From NCBI GenBank assembly GCA_963921195.1, contig OY992540.1:74947337-75011336 (forward strand): 64,000 bases of DNA, written 5' to 3'. Shown in pieces: positions 11,921 through 23,719 of the stretch. How positions within the stretch are numbered: position 1 is the first letter of the stretch; each line of letters begins with the position of its first letter. Source of the DNA: Pegoplata infirma (lineage: Eukaryota > Arthropoda > Insecta > Diptera > Anthomyiidae). The position numbers and the translations under genes were made by a program. A model generated the notes under the pieces. That model worked only from the letters and a program-made list of their open reading frames with translations. It was not told where the DNA came from and searched no databases.

Positions 11921-12129
11921 TTAATTCTTGTGTTGGAATATTTGTTTATTCCTTGTACAGTGACGAACTAATATAAGCAGCAAAAAAAAAAAGTTAGTAT
12001 TACTACTGGCAAATCAAACATACATAAATGTGTTTAGATATTTATGTAGGTTTTATGAAGCAGAATACTAAAAGAGTTTTTTCTTTAATTTGGTGTACAT
12101 ATTTTTGGTAGAATTGTGATAGAATGGAA

Positions 12130-12640
12130 TGGAAGGCAGTAGCAACAACCGTAGCAATAGCAGTAGCGAAATCAGTAGCAATAGGAACAAGTACAAAAGT
12201 TAATTTCGACTTGGCCGAATCTATGAATACCTCCACAATGCCCATTTTAAGTGATAGTAAATTTTCTAACGAAAAAAAATTAAGTTTTTGATTAGAAATA
12301 TTTTATTTTGTGTAAAATTTTACACTAATTTTTTTTTGAGTGTAAAATTTTTTTTTTTTTTGATTGTACAATTTTTTTTTAGTGTAAAAATATTTTTGAG
12401 TGACAAAAATACGTTGCAAAATATTTTTGTGACTTACCAATGTTCTTAAAACATGTTTAATGCGTTTTCAACGCGTGAATTTAAGGTGAAACCACTCGGA
12501 AATTCACTGTTTTGCTAATAACTTTTGAACCACTTGACCGATTTGACTGAAATTCAATACAAACCAGACAACAGGAACGAAAAATACATGTGTCAAGCTT
12601 CAGCACTCTCAGAATTGTCTTTCGAAAGTTATCGTGTTTT
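12130..12640 (-). mobile_element. TAGCAG patch and truncated mini-me 3' half
   Basis: A short AGCAATAGCAGTAGCG patch (12138-12190) abuts a mini-me 3' end (AAGTACAAAAGTTAATTTCG, TTCGACTTGGCCGAA). The body (CTTTTGAACCACTTGACCG) matches the copy at 20165. It is cut off where repeat R2 begins. Two T-rich stretches (TTTTTTTGAGTGTAAAA) lie between. Confidence 0.6.
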
Positions 12641-12870
12641 TAACATGATAATGTTTTTAGGCTGGTGTCTAATTTTAAAAAAGTTGCAGGACGCCACCTC
12701 AGTTTGACTATATAAGCTAACAATTAACGAAAAAGAAAACAAGAATTACTAGTTTCATTTTCTTAAAACCAAAAATTTTAATAACTTGGGTTTGTAACTT
12801 GGATAATAATTCATCTCGTGGTGAATAAAACCGTTTTTCACTAGCTGGTGACTAAAAAGTAACATAATTA
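12641..12870 (+). repeat. Repeat R2, copy 1
   Basis: Shares TTAGGCTGGTGTCTAATTTT, CCACCTCAGTTTGACTATAT and the tail GTGACTAAAAAGTAACATAA with copies at 29785-29968, 31262-31510 (inverted) and 25220-25360. Every copy ends in a TTCACCAGCTGGTGAA-like palindrome followed by ATAAAACGTAACATAA, then a T-rich array. Confidence 0.75.
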
Positions 12871-12885
12871 TTTTTCAAAAAAAAA

Positions 12886-13600
12886 AAACAAAAAATTCAT
12901 AATTTTTTTTTTCATAAAATTTTTCATGAAGCTTTTTTTCCATCAATTTTTTTTTTCCATCAAATTTTTTGTTTTTCATCAAATTTTTTTTTCATCATTT
13001 TTTTTTTTTAATAATTTTTTTTATCAAATTTTTTTCTTTTTCATTAATTTTTTTCATCAAATTTTTTTTTTAATCAATTTTTTTTCCATCAATTTTTTTT
13101 TTCATCATTTTTTTTTTCATAAATTTTTTTTTTTTTTTACAAACTTTTTTTTCATCAAATTTTTTTTTCATAAAATTTGTTTTTTTATCAAACTTTTTTT
13201 TCATCATTTTTTATATATTTTTTTTTTTATCAAATTTTTTTTTCATAAATTTTTTTCATCAAATTTTTTTTTCATCAAATTTTTTTTTCATCAATTTTTT
13301 TTTCATCAATTTTTTTTTCATCAATTTTTTTTATTAATTTTTTTTGTATCAAATTTTTTTTTGTCATCAAATTTTTTTTTTATCAAAATTTTTTTATCAA
13401 ATTTTTTATTATTTTTTTTTTACCAAAAAGTTTGTTTTTTCATAAATTTTTTTTACATTTAATATTTTTCTTTTCATCAAAAAATTCATCAAAAACTTTT
13501 TTTCATCAAAATTTTTTTTCACCAAAAATTTTGGGTTCATTAAATTTTTTTTAAAATAATTTTGTTTTTCGTGAAAAAATCATTTTTTTACCAAAACTAC
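12886..13600 (+). repeat. T-rich (TTTTTTTTCATCAAA)n array
   Basis: About 50 irregular 13-16 bp units of a T run plus CATCAA. It translates to FFFHQFFFHQ-like text, so the 178-codon frame is an artefact. A close relative (T run plus CATCAATAT) follows the R2 copy at about 30770. Confidence 0.9.
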
Positions 13601-14439
13601 TTTTTCACCAAGTCTAATACGGAGTTCACACTAGAGAATTTTTACTCGTTTAAGCCACTTGTAAACAAAATCGTTCACACTACATTTTGCGCGTTTAACT
13701 TTGAGTGTTTAACGTTTGTAAACAAACGCACATAACCTAATTCTGAAAAAAATTGCAAAAATATTTCTAAAAACCTTTTAAACTTTGGCGGAAGACAAGA
13801 TATTTAATTTTTTTATAACATTTACATAACACCACTACACGGAACACCTTTTTATTGACTCATTCCAAGTAAATAGGAAGATTTTTCTGTTTTTTGTTCC
13901 GGACCTGTCCGAAGCTGTTTGCATATTAATACTTCGATGGAAGGCAAAATTCACTATTAGTGCAGCTTTTCCAATATAATTATAAATAAAACACACACTT
14001 TTTTCTGATTTTTCAGTAGTTTTTATTAGTTTTTTATATATTTATAATTTCTCAATTTTCCATTGTTTTGCTAAGAAAATGGCAGACAGATACAGAAGCT
14101 GGCTGCTATGAAATCTTTTTTTTTTTGGCATAGAAAAATTAAAAGGAAATATACCGAACCCTGCCTTTGAAATGTTTAGCGAAATGTTCAACAGGGAAAC
14201 AAGTCGAATTTGATTGTTTAGCTGAACAACCAAATGTATTAGTCCGGGAGGTGGCGTCATTTTGACTCGATCATTTTAATACGGCTGATTTTCATATAAA
14301 TTATAGACATTGTAGTGTACATACGCGAATCGGGCGTCAGCTGGTCCAAAGCCGGGGGATGTGAAAACTAGGACGGCCTAAACTTCCTCAATTTTGAAAA
14401 ATTTAAAATCATTTTAATAAAGCTGAAATTTTTATGGTG

Positions 14440-14660
14440 GATAAACAATGCAAAAAGTATTCCAAAATCAACCGTCAGCTGGCGCACCTCCGGGGGAATA
14501 ACCGTCAGCTGCCCCTTCAAAGATGCAAAAAAGTGAAAAATTTAAAATCATTTTAATAAAGCTGAAATTTTTATAGTGAATAAATAATGCAAAAACTATT
14601 CCAAAATCAACCGTCAGCTGGCGCACCTCCGGGGGAATAACCGTCAGCTGGCCCTTTAAA
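14440..14660 (+). repeat. 139 bp GC-rich subrepeats, left arm
   Basis: Two full units; CCGTCAGCTGGCGCACCTCC begins at 14472 and again at 14611. Each unit also holds GGGGGAATAACCGTCAGCTG and TTTTAATAAAGCTGAAATTT. A divergent third unit lies at about 14330. These are small GC islands in otherwise AT-rich DNA. Confidence 0.9.
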
Positions 14661-14794
14661 GATTTTAAAATTCACATACCTAGATTTTTTGTGTAACAAG
14701 GATTTTTTATGTTATTGTTTTTACTTTCACAGAATATAATTTTGACTTATCACATTTTTAGATTGATTTTTGAGTAATTTTTTATAAATAATAC

Positions 14795-16392
14795 AAGTAA
14801 AGCATTTTTTAATTGTCATTTAGTTTATTTTTTTTTTATACGGGGGTTTTCGTGTCAACTGACACAACTTTTGAAAGCGATATCTTCCGATCGGGATGAA
14901 ATTTGCACCAAGGTTAGTCCTATTGGGTAGTAGTTCAGACACATTTTTCAACGACATCGGTCAAGGACTCTCTGAGTTAGAGGATGTCGAAATTTTAAAT
15001 TTTGGCCAAAGAGGTGTTTATTCTCATCCATGTAACTTCTTGCCAATTGTTTTTAGCAACATGTGTCCCAAATAGTATAGATATCTATTTCTTCAGTCTT
15101 TTGAAAAAAAATTATAAAAAATTAAATAAAAAAAAAATTTGATTTTTTTTTTAAATTTTTAAAAATTTAAAACTTTTTTGACTTTTTCCTCAAATTGTGC
15201 CCTTTTTTTTTTGTTTTTGACTCAAAAAAAAACTTAGGTCATTTCCTTTAAGAGCTATGGGGTCGCTTAGTGGGATGGGAGTGGGGTATCTATGAAAATT
15301 TTTTTTTTTTTTTACTTTGGAACACAAAAAATGGTTCTAAGTTGGGCGTAAAGAGGTAAAAAACCTCAAAAAGCCCCACAACTGCCCTAGAAACGCCCCT
15401 GAAGGGGTGCAGTGTGAGACGAACCTCCAATAATTTTCTGCCCCCAACATTTTTCTTGAACATACCTAACCCCTATTTCCACTTCCTAAGGAGGGCTCCC
15501 ATACAAAACATTTTTAAAATGTTTATTCCTACCATAACTTACCCTAAAGTGCCCCTAGAAGAGCCAAATGTATGACCGACCTCCATTATTTTATTAATTC
15601 CAACATTTTTTGCAAACATACCTGCAATGTATCTTTAACCCTTAAGGTGGTCCCCATACATTTTTTTTATTTTTTATAAATTTGTTTTATTAGACCAGCT
15701 CCTGCCGCCCCTATCGTGCCTCCTAGAGAGGTAAAAATTACGACCAACCCCCATTAATTTTTAGTTACCAACATTTTGTCCGAACATAATAACACCCTAT
15801 CTCCACTCCCTAAGGGGGCTCCCATACATTAAAAAAACATGTATTTTAAAAAAAAAATGTAAGAATTGAAAATAAAGCGTAGGTATATTCTGAGAAAATG
15901 TTGGAGTTGAAAAAATATTGGGGGTCGGTCATACATTTTACTTCTCTAGGGGCACCCTATGGACAGTTAGCTCGGTAGGAGCAAATTTTATAAAAATGTC
16001 ATTTTGTATGGGAGCCCCCTTAGGAATTGGAAATAGGTGTTAGGTATGTTTAAGAAAAATGTTGGGGGCAGAAAATTATTGGAGGTTCGTCTCACATAGC
16101 ACCCCTCCAGGGGCGTTTCTAGGGCAGTTGTGGGGCTTTTTTAATTTTTTTACCTCTTTACGCCCAACTTTGACCCCGATGAGGGGCCATATCGCCCCAC
16201 CCCACCGCCCTCAAAAAAAATTTTTTTTTTTTTAATTTTTTATAGTTTTTTTTTTTTCAAAAAATTTTTTTTTTCAAAAAGTGAAATAGCTATCTATACT
16301 ATTTGGGACACAAAAAAAAAAAAACACACACACGAAAACCCCCATATAAAAAAACAATAAACTAAATGACAATTAAAAAAAGCTTTGCTTAT
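14795..16392. mobile_element. 1.6 kb palindromic element nested in the foldback
   Basis: Ends with AAATGACAATTAAAAAA and its inverse plus ATACGGGGGTTTTCGTGT / ACACGAAAACCCCCATAT. The arms mirror inward (AGCCCCACAACTGCCCTAG with CTAGGGCAGTTGTGGGGCT; GACGAACCTCCAATAATTTT with its inverse) to a centre near 15.6 kb. It splits the left arm of the outer element. The outer arm resumes at GCTCCATTCGATTAC. Confidence 0.8.
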
Positions 16393-16599
16393 ATTAGCTC
16401 CATTCGATTACCTACTACAATTTACTATTTTGTACTCGTTTTACTACTTTTGCTCAAAAACCGTTCGAGTACACATAAAAATAATAAATGTAGTAATCAA
16501 TTTAAGAGAAAACCGTTTTCTCTTTTACTAAAATTTTACTACAATTTACCGGCAAAATTTCAATGAGTAAAAATAAAATTATGTCAAAAAAAAAATTAT

Positions 16600-17144
16600 T
16601 GACAAAATTTTATTTTTTATTTATGAAAAAAATTGTTTGTACATAAAATAAATTTTTTCTACAAATTTGTTATTAAAGATGAAAGACACCATAAAAAACA
16701 ATTAAATTGCAATGGGATGCATGTTTCCCAAAACTAATATCAAAGAAAGTTTGAATAAGTTAAAATCTCTAGGAAAATCAGATAGAAATAAAAGAAACAA
16801 CGACTGAACGTGGAATTTCGTAGGAATATGGATAACTTTTTTAGAACCAGAGACACTTGATCTGTCCGTCGGCTGTTGTCATTTTTTCTTAAAGAGCTTC
16901 CGTCTTGAACAAATCCTTAAGATTTCAAAGATGCTGTGGAATGTTCCTATAAAAAATATCCAGGTTATACGTTTTGAGGGTTTTTCTTTTGAGAAACTAC
17001 TTCAGTTTAGTTTTTCTTCAGAAAACAGTCTTTTAAATTTGTTTTTACTTATCAAAGATGAAAAAAATGAGAAAAATCTTAGGATTCTGAGAGTATTTGC
17101 AAAAAGGAAATGTTTTTTAGGTTCTGATCAGTAGCAAATACTTT
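16600..17144. other. Interior of the foldback element, no gene
   Basis: AT-rich. The 67-codon frame at 16931 has no recognisable domain and runs into the satellite. Confidence 0.4.
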
Positions 17145-18630
17145 TTCTATAGGAAAAATGTCTCAGAATCTGAGACTTTTTCTATAAGGAAAATGTCTCA
17201 GAATCTGAGAAAATGTCTCAGAATCTGAGACTTTTTCTATGAGAAAAATGTCTCAGAATCTAAGACTTTTTCTATAGAAAAATGTCTCAGAATCTGAGAC
17301 TTTTTCTATAGGAAAAATGTCTCAGAATCTGAGAATTTTTCTATAGAAAAATGTCTCAGAATCTGAGATTTTTTCTATAGGAAAAATGTCTTAGAATCTC
17401 AGACTTTTTCTAGATTTTCTAGAAGTCTCAGATTCTAAGAATTTTTTTTTTGTAGAAAAAGTAGAAAAAGTATCATATTCTGAGACATTTTTTTTAGAAA
17501 TAGTCTCAGATTCGGAGAATTTTTTTCTATAGAAAAAATCTTAGATTCTGAGACTTTTTTTTCTATAAAAAAAGTTTTAAATTCTGAGACATTTTCTCTA
17601 TAGAAAAAGGCTCAGGCTCTGAGACATTTTTTCTATAGAAAAAGTTTTAAGTTCTGAGAAATTTTTTTCTATAGAAAAATTTCTATAAAAACATTTTTCT
17701 TATAGAAAAATGTCTCAGAATCTGAGACTTTTTCTATAGGAAAAATGTCTCAGAATCTGAGACTTTTTCTATAAGAAAAATGTTTTTATAGAAATTTTTC
17801 TATAGAAAAAAATTTCTCAGAACTTAAAACTTTTTCTATAGAAAAAATGTCTCAGAGCCTGAGCCTTTTTCTATAGAGAAAATGTCTCAGAATTTAAAAC
17901 TTTTTTTATAGAAAAAAAAGTCTCAGAATCTAAGATTTTTTCTATAGAAAAAAATTCTCCGAATCTGAGACTATTTCTAAAAAAATATGTCTCAGAATAT
18001 GATACTTTTTCTACTTTTTCTACAAAAAAAATTCTTAGAATCTGAGACTTTCTATAGAAAAAATGTGTCAAAATCTGAGACTTTTTCTATAGGAAAAATA
18101 TCTCAGAATCTGAGACTTTTTCAATAGGAAAAATGTCTAAGAATCTGAGACTTTTTCAATAGGAAAAATGTCTGAGAATCTGAGACTTTTTCTATAGGAA
18201 AAATGTCTCAGAATCTGAGGCTTTTTCTATAGGAAAAATGTCTCAGAATCTGAAACTTTTTCTATAGGAAAAATGTCTCAAAATCTGAGACTTTTTCTAT
18301 AGGAAAAATGTCTCAGGATCTGAAACTTTTTCTATAGGAAATATGTCTCAGAATCTGAGACTTTTTCTATAGGAAATGTCTCCGAATCTAAGACTTTTTC
18401 TATTGGAAAAATTTCTCCGAATCTGAGACTTTTTCTATAGGAATAATGTCTCAGAATTTGAGACTTTTTCTATAGGAAAAATTTCTCAGAATCTGAGGCT
18501 TTTTCTATAGGAAAAATGTCTTAGAGTCTGAGACTTTTTCTATAGGAAAAATGTCTTCTATAGGAAAAATGTCTCAAAATCTGAGACTTTTTTATATGAA
18601 AAATGCCTCAAAATCTGAGACGTTTTAGAG
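17145..18630. repeat. 35 bp palindromic satellite, array 1
   Basis: About 40 units of TCTCAGAATCTGAGA + CTTTTTCTATAGGAAAAATG. Each unit joins two near-perfect palindromes (TCTCAGAATCTGAGA and TTTTTCTATAGAAAAA). The segment 17400-18080 is arranged as a larger inverted repeat about a centre near 17735; the right part is a head-to-tail run. The 66-codon frame here is an artefact. Confidence 0.95.
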
Positions 18631-19299
18631 TAAGGGAAAGACGGCGGTAAAAGATTCCAAAATATGTGCAGATACATATATAAATTTAAAACAAAAAATA
18701 TGTTTGGGCCCCCTGCGAAAAAGTTCTGGATATGCCCCTGGTCATATGATTCTTGCGGCTTTTATATTCAAAACAATCTTTAGATTATTAAGATTTTCTG
18801 AAGGCTTTTGTAAGAGAACAATTCTTTGTAAGAGAACAGACGTTTTTTTCCATTGGAAAAAGTTCTGCAAATCTAGAAAAAAGGCTTGCGATATAAGATT
18901 GCTCTAAAGAACATGATCCTAAAGTTAGCAGTTTTTTTTATGTTTTTTCTATTGAAGAAACTTATTTGGAAAAAGTTTTGAGGATTGTTTAATATTCAAA
19001 TAACAAAATATAAAAAAAAAATAAAATGACAAATATATTTTTACTATTATTTTACTACTTTTCATTTTTTTACTTTTTTGGTTTTTTCTCTCAATGAGTA
19101 AAATTTAAAAATGTTTCCCTTTTACTACTTTTACTACAAAAAAAGTAATCGAATGGAGCTATTAATTATAAAAAATTACTCAAAAATCAATCTAAAAATG
19201 TGATAAGTCAAAATTATAGTCTGTGAAAGTAAAAACAATAACATAAAAAATCCTTGTTACACAAAAAATCTAGGTATGTGTATGTGAATTTTAAAATCT

Positions 19300-19640
19300 T
19301 TGAAGGGCCAGCTGACGGTTATTCCCCCGGAGGTGCGCCAGCTGACGGTTGATTTTGGAATAGTTTTTGCATTATTTATTCACTATAAAAATTTCAGCTT
19401 TATTAAAATGATTGTAAATTTTTCACTTTTTTTGCATCTTTGAAGGGGCAGCTGACGGTTATTCCCCCGGAGGTGCGCCAGCTGACGGTTGATTTTGGAA
19501 TACTTTCTGCATTGTTTATCCACCATAAAAACTTCAGGTTTATTAAAATGATTTTAAATTTTTCCCTTTTTTGAATCTTTGACGGGGTATCCTGGCTGTA
19601 CCCCCCGGAGGTGCGCCAGCTGACGGCCGAATTTCGTGTG
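19300..19640 (-). repeat. GC-rich subrepeats, right arm
   Basis: Inverse of the left-arm units, with GGAGGTGCGCCAGCTGACGG three times at about 19329, 19468 and 19606. The third copy is divergent beside it (TCCTGGCTGTACCCCCCGG). Confidence 0.9.
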
Positions 19641-19864
19641 TACACTTAATAACCTATCATATATATGAAAATCAGCCGTATTAAAATGATCTAGTAAATC
19701 ATGTCGCGACCTCCCGGACTATATGGGAAAACAAGTCAAATTTTGCTCGTTTAGCGCTTAAACACTCATGAGATGTTTAAAGTCGCTAGTGTGAACTCCA
19801 TATAAGCTTTTCGCATACATCAAAGCTTTTCCATTTGCTTATCAATTGTACATAAAATAAGTGA

Positions 19865-20062
19865 GAGTGTTATATTCTTTGGTGCCGAATCTTTTATACT
19901 CTCCAAAATGTAAAAACACTTTTTTGCACTTATTTTAGCATTCACTTACGAAATGTACAGCTCTTTTGGTTTTTTAATGGGGTCCTCGACTGATATTTCA
20001 ATTCGTATTGCATGGAATAGCAAAGTAATATAACATTATTTTTTCTAAAAAAAACTTTGCTT
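19865..20062 (-). mobile_element. Very degraded mini-me
   Basis: GTGCCGAATCTTTTATACTC resembles a decayed 3' hairpin, and GGGGTCCTCGACTGATATTTC is the conserved block. The GTCY core is gone. Confidence 0.45.
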
Positions 20063-20164
20063 TGGCAAGTACACCCAAATCTTCCGCAAAACATTGTCAT
20101 GATTTAATGTTTTGGGCAAGAGTACAAAATTCGCATGCATTTTTATTTCGCAAATTTGCGAAAA

Positions 20165-20481
20165 AAAACCCTTGCCGAAATTCACTCTTTTACTTATAAT
20201 TTTTGAACCACTTAACCGATTTCGCTGGATTGCAATACCAACCTGACCAAGTACATGACCAACATGTATGCCAAACTTCAGGAGCCTCCGTTAAGTCTTT
20301 CAAAAGTTAGCGTGATGGACAGACAGACGGACGGACGGACATCGCTAGATCGTCTTAAAATCGATCGAGGATCATGAATATATATACTTTATGGGATCCT
20401 AGACCAATATTTCGAGGTGTTACAAACGGAATGGCAAACTTATATATACCCTCTGTCACTAGAGTGGAGGGTATAAAAAGC
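20165..20481 (-). mobile_element. mini-me family 1, 5' part
   Basis: Has GACAGACAGACGGACGG, ATCGCTAGATCGTC, GGGATCCTAGACCAATATTTC and GTGGAGGGTATAAAAA. The 3' part runs into TTGCCGAAATTCACTC without a clean hairpin. Confidence 0.75.
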
Positions 20482-20520
20482 AAGACTCTTGAAATTTTGC
20501 ACGAATATGTCTTATGATCA

Positions 20521-20690
20521 AGGAGAGGACCATAGAGAATACATAGAGGAGAAGGTGTCAAAAATTGAGTTGTCAAAGTACATTTTGTATACATGAATTT
20601 GTTGACAACGTACGTGTGAGAAATTAGAAAAAGATAGTGATATTATTTTTTTCTTTCACCTTCGCTCTATGTGTACTCTATGGAGAGGAG
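20521..20690. mobile_element. Short 170 bp hairpin
   Basis: GAGGACCATAGAGAATACAT and its near-inverse ATGTGTACTCTATGGAGAGG flank about 100 bp. Possibly a small MITE. Confidence 0.5.
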
Positions 20691-20739
20691 GAGAGAGTTT
20701 TTTCCAGTTAGTCTTAGAACAGCATAAACCAAATATGTT

Positions 20740-21403
20740 TGCAAATCAAAGAATTTGCTTTATAACTGCATCGATTCGTTAGTGCATATTTTGCTAAAAA
20801 TGCATATTTTTGCATATTTTGCTATAAATGCATATTTTTGCGTCATATTTTGTATAAAGTTTTATCTTGTTTTTAGACTTTTTATGAACTATTTTGGACA
20901 TTGTAAACTTTTTATGAGGTCACTTTTGGAACCGAAATACTTGTCCGACCAAAATTATTTTTTTATTTATAAAATTTTATTTAAAACAAAAATAAAAATC
21001 AAAGTAAAAGTAAAATTTTGTGGAGATTTGTTTTTATAAAATTAAAAATGCATTATTTTTTAAGCATTTTAAGTTCTTATTTTAGGATTGAGAAAAAGTC
21101 ACGTAATACCATTTTACCAATATTTGACAGTTTTCCTTGTTTTTTAACAAAAAATTTTCCATCGAATTTTTTTTTTTTTTTTTGTAATTATACATTTTTT
21201 TTGTAATTTTACAAATTTTCAACATTTTTTTACAAAAAAAAATCTAGTAAATTCAAACAAAAATTTGTAAATTTACAATTTTATTGGTAAATTGCTTGTA
21301 AAATTACAAAATATTGGTAAAAAGCTTGTAAACTTACAATTTTATTGGTAAAAATCTTGTAAAATTACGAAAAAGTTCGTAATTTTTAATAGGAATTCTC
21401 GGA
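20740..21403. repeat. GCATATTTTGC words and GTAAAATTACAA tandem units
   Basis: 20770-20850 repeats GCATATTTTGC / ATGCATATTTTTGC, also seen at 29741-29780. 21250-21390 is a tandem of TTGGTAAA, CTTGTAAAATTAC units (about 35 bp). The same units resume at 23630-23715, beyond the element at 21404-23560, so that element split a pre-existing array. Confidence 0.55.
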
Positions 21404-23560
21404 CACTCAGAAAAAAATTAACTAAAAAATGGAAAAACTAACTAAATTCAAGGAAAATTGATAACGATTTAGCTCCATTGCCCTGTTTTCCTTCTTTTAA
21501 GTTCGTATTTTTCTTAAATATAAGGAAAGAACAAATTTTTTAATATTCTGCCTATTTGAACTAAAAAATGGGAAGAATTTTATTTCAATTTAGTTCGTAC
21601 ACATTTGAGGACCCGATTGGGTGAAGATCCCATTGGGATCAGACCGGATAGGTTCAGACCTCGATTGGCCCAGAAGCAGTTGGGTTCCTTAAGAATTGTC
21701 ATAGTTTTTGATACAAAATTGTTGTCCATTTCGCTCTACCTTTTTAATATACGTTAATTTAAGGGTATTTACGGTAGTTTCCTCCGTGTTAAGAGCTACA
21801 AAAATGATTTTGAACTTTTTGTTGTATTGGCAATATTTAAAGAGATATGAGCATTTTAAAATTTTCGGGAATGCCAACTTTTTTAAATCCAAAGTTAGGA
21901 CCCATTGGGGTCCACACATGTGAAGAGAACCGTAGAGAGAGAGATTCAAAGAACCAAATAGGTCTCTATTTTGCTCTATCTGTCTTAGTTTTCGAGATAT
22001 CGCCATTTTTTTTTGAAAAAAAAAATCCCCAAGTTATAAAAATTTTACTAAAATGGTGGAAGAAGATTTACCTCAAATCTAAGAAGATGAACTAATTGGT
22101 TGAAAATTACATGCTAAAACTAAAGATGAGGAATATACATATTAGAGTTCGTTTGGTGACTATGTCACTTCATCTGTTTATCGGATATCATAATTTTTTT
22201 TAAAGGATTTAGGGGAGCTGAAAAGAATGCCTGTATTTTTTGGGAAAATTTTCACTCCTTGGGGTGGTTCAAAGCATCTAAAAACGCGGATTTTGAGCTG
22301 ATTTTTCTGCACAGAAAAAATGGCTGAATATATTGCAAATCTGATTTCACCAGTCGATTCTACACCAAAAATTAAAACATTAGCAGTTTTTTGAACTCTT
22401 AAAAAAAGTTTCAATAACCCACAGCAGGGGGCGGAAAAATCTATTTTTTTTTTTTTTTTAATTTAAATTATTTTTTAATCATGCGCGATGAAGAGGCAGT
22501 TTTTGATAAGAAAATTGGAACAAAAAGCACCCTTCCATCACAACCCATTAAAAAGTTATAAGGCTTCAAAGTTTTTTTTCTAATGGCAAAATTATAGAAC
22601 ACTGACCGAAATTTGAAAATTTTTTGGATGGGTCGCGGTCTGGACACTCGTTTTCGATTTTCATCTCAATGCTGATTCCAAATCTGGTTTCCAAAATGTT
22701 CCGTAACGTTAGTTTTTTGAGATAATTGAGGTCAAAGTTCACAAAAAACACATTTTTGTGCATTATTGAGAGCATTTTTTTTGTGATGTTTTTGGATGAT
22801 ATTTTGGGATCATAAAACTAGTTTTCGATAAACATTTCGATGCTGATTCTGAATCTAGTTTTCAAATTCGAAGTTCTCAAAAAACGTGCTTTTGTCCATT
22901 TTTGAGAGCTTATAACTTTTTAACGGGTTGTGATTTGGTACCATTTTGTTAAGCTGAAAATGCCCTTTAATTGTGCATATTTAAAAAAATAATTTAAAAA
23001 GAAAATGGAAAAACTTTATATTTCCGCCCTCTGTGGTGGGTTTTTGGAACTTTTTTTAAGAGTTTGAAAAACGACCATTGTGTTATTTTTTGCTGTAGAA
23101 TCGACTGGTGAAATCAGATATGCGATATTTTCAGCCGTTTTTGCTCTGCAGAAAAATCAGCTCAAAATTCGCGTTTTCAGATGCGTTGAACCACCCCAAG
23201 GAGCAAATTTTTTTCCAAAAAAATACCGCCATTCTTTTTAGTTCCCCTAAATCCTTAAAAAAAATGATGATATCCGCAGATCAAATTTTCAAAATTAACT
23301 CTAATACATATATTAAAAATAAAGATTTTTTTCATATATTTAGGGAAAATTTCTTTGGCGGTAAGAATTTCTTCCATGTTTTAGGGAATTCCATTTAAGG
23401 AAAATAATGGACTATTTAACAGTACATGAACTAAATTTTTTTCCTAACAGTTAAGAAAATTTCCAAACTTTTAGTTAAATTTAACTAAATTGTGGGAAAA
23501 TTTATAAACAATTTTGAAGAAAATTTGTCCAAAGTTTAAGTTAAGACTTTTTTTTGAGTG
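21404..23560. mobile_element. 2.2 kb composite MITE with CACTCA ends
   Basis: Ends CACTCAGAAAAAAATTAACT / GACTTTTTTTTGAGTG; TA follows on the right. The left interior (GAGGACCCGATTGGGT, GTTGGGTTCCTTAAGAA, GAGATATGAGCATTTT) matches the element at 33393-36051. It holds hairpin H2. Confidence 0.6.
22175..23290. mobile_element. Hairpin repeat H2, complete
   Basis: The arms mirror: CTCCTTGGGGTGGTTCAAAG against TTGAACCACCCCAAGGAG, and GCGGATTTTGAGCTGATTTT against its inverse, with a centre near 22790. Half-copy at 6580-7300. Confidence 0.75.
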
Positions 23561-23719
23561 TAAAATTTTTTTGAGTAGCAAAAAATCTAGTAAAAACACG
23601 AAACCTCCTTGTAAGTTTTATCGCATCACAAAAATTTGTAAATTTACAATTTTATTGGTAAAAGCTTCTAAAATTTCAAAACTATTGGTAAAAATTTGTA
23701 AAATTAAAAAAAACTCTGA

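Larger units (their letters stand above)
13621..19799. mobile_element. 6.2 kb foldback element with satellite-bearing arms
   Basis: Ends GGAGTTCACACTAG and its inverse CTAGTGTGAACTCC. The left arm (13621-14800, resuming at 16390-16600) mirrors the right arm (about 19020-19799). Both contain GC-rich tandem units with CCGTCAGCTGGCGCACCTCC, and the words GCTCCATTCGATTAC / GTAATCGAATGGAGC. The middle holds a palindromic insertion and a satellite. I find no transposase frame. Long inverted arms built of tandem subrepeats are characteristic of foldback (FB) elements. No clear target duplication. Confidence 0.8.

Noticed and set aside
12926..13462. 178-codon plus frame rich in Phe, His, Ile
   Set aside because: Translation of the T-run + CATCAAA array.
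17145..18630. CRISPR-like array
   Set aside because: Regular 35 bp units, but no unique spacers, no cas genes and a eukaryotic context; it is a satellite.
20355..20594. 79-codon minus frame with similar text at 9554 and 10172
   Set aside because: Conserved mini-me block read as protein; the similarity is from the repeat, not a gene family.
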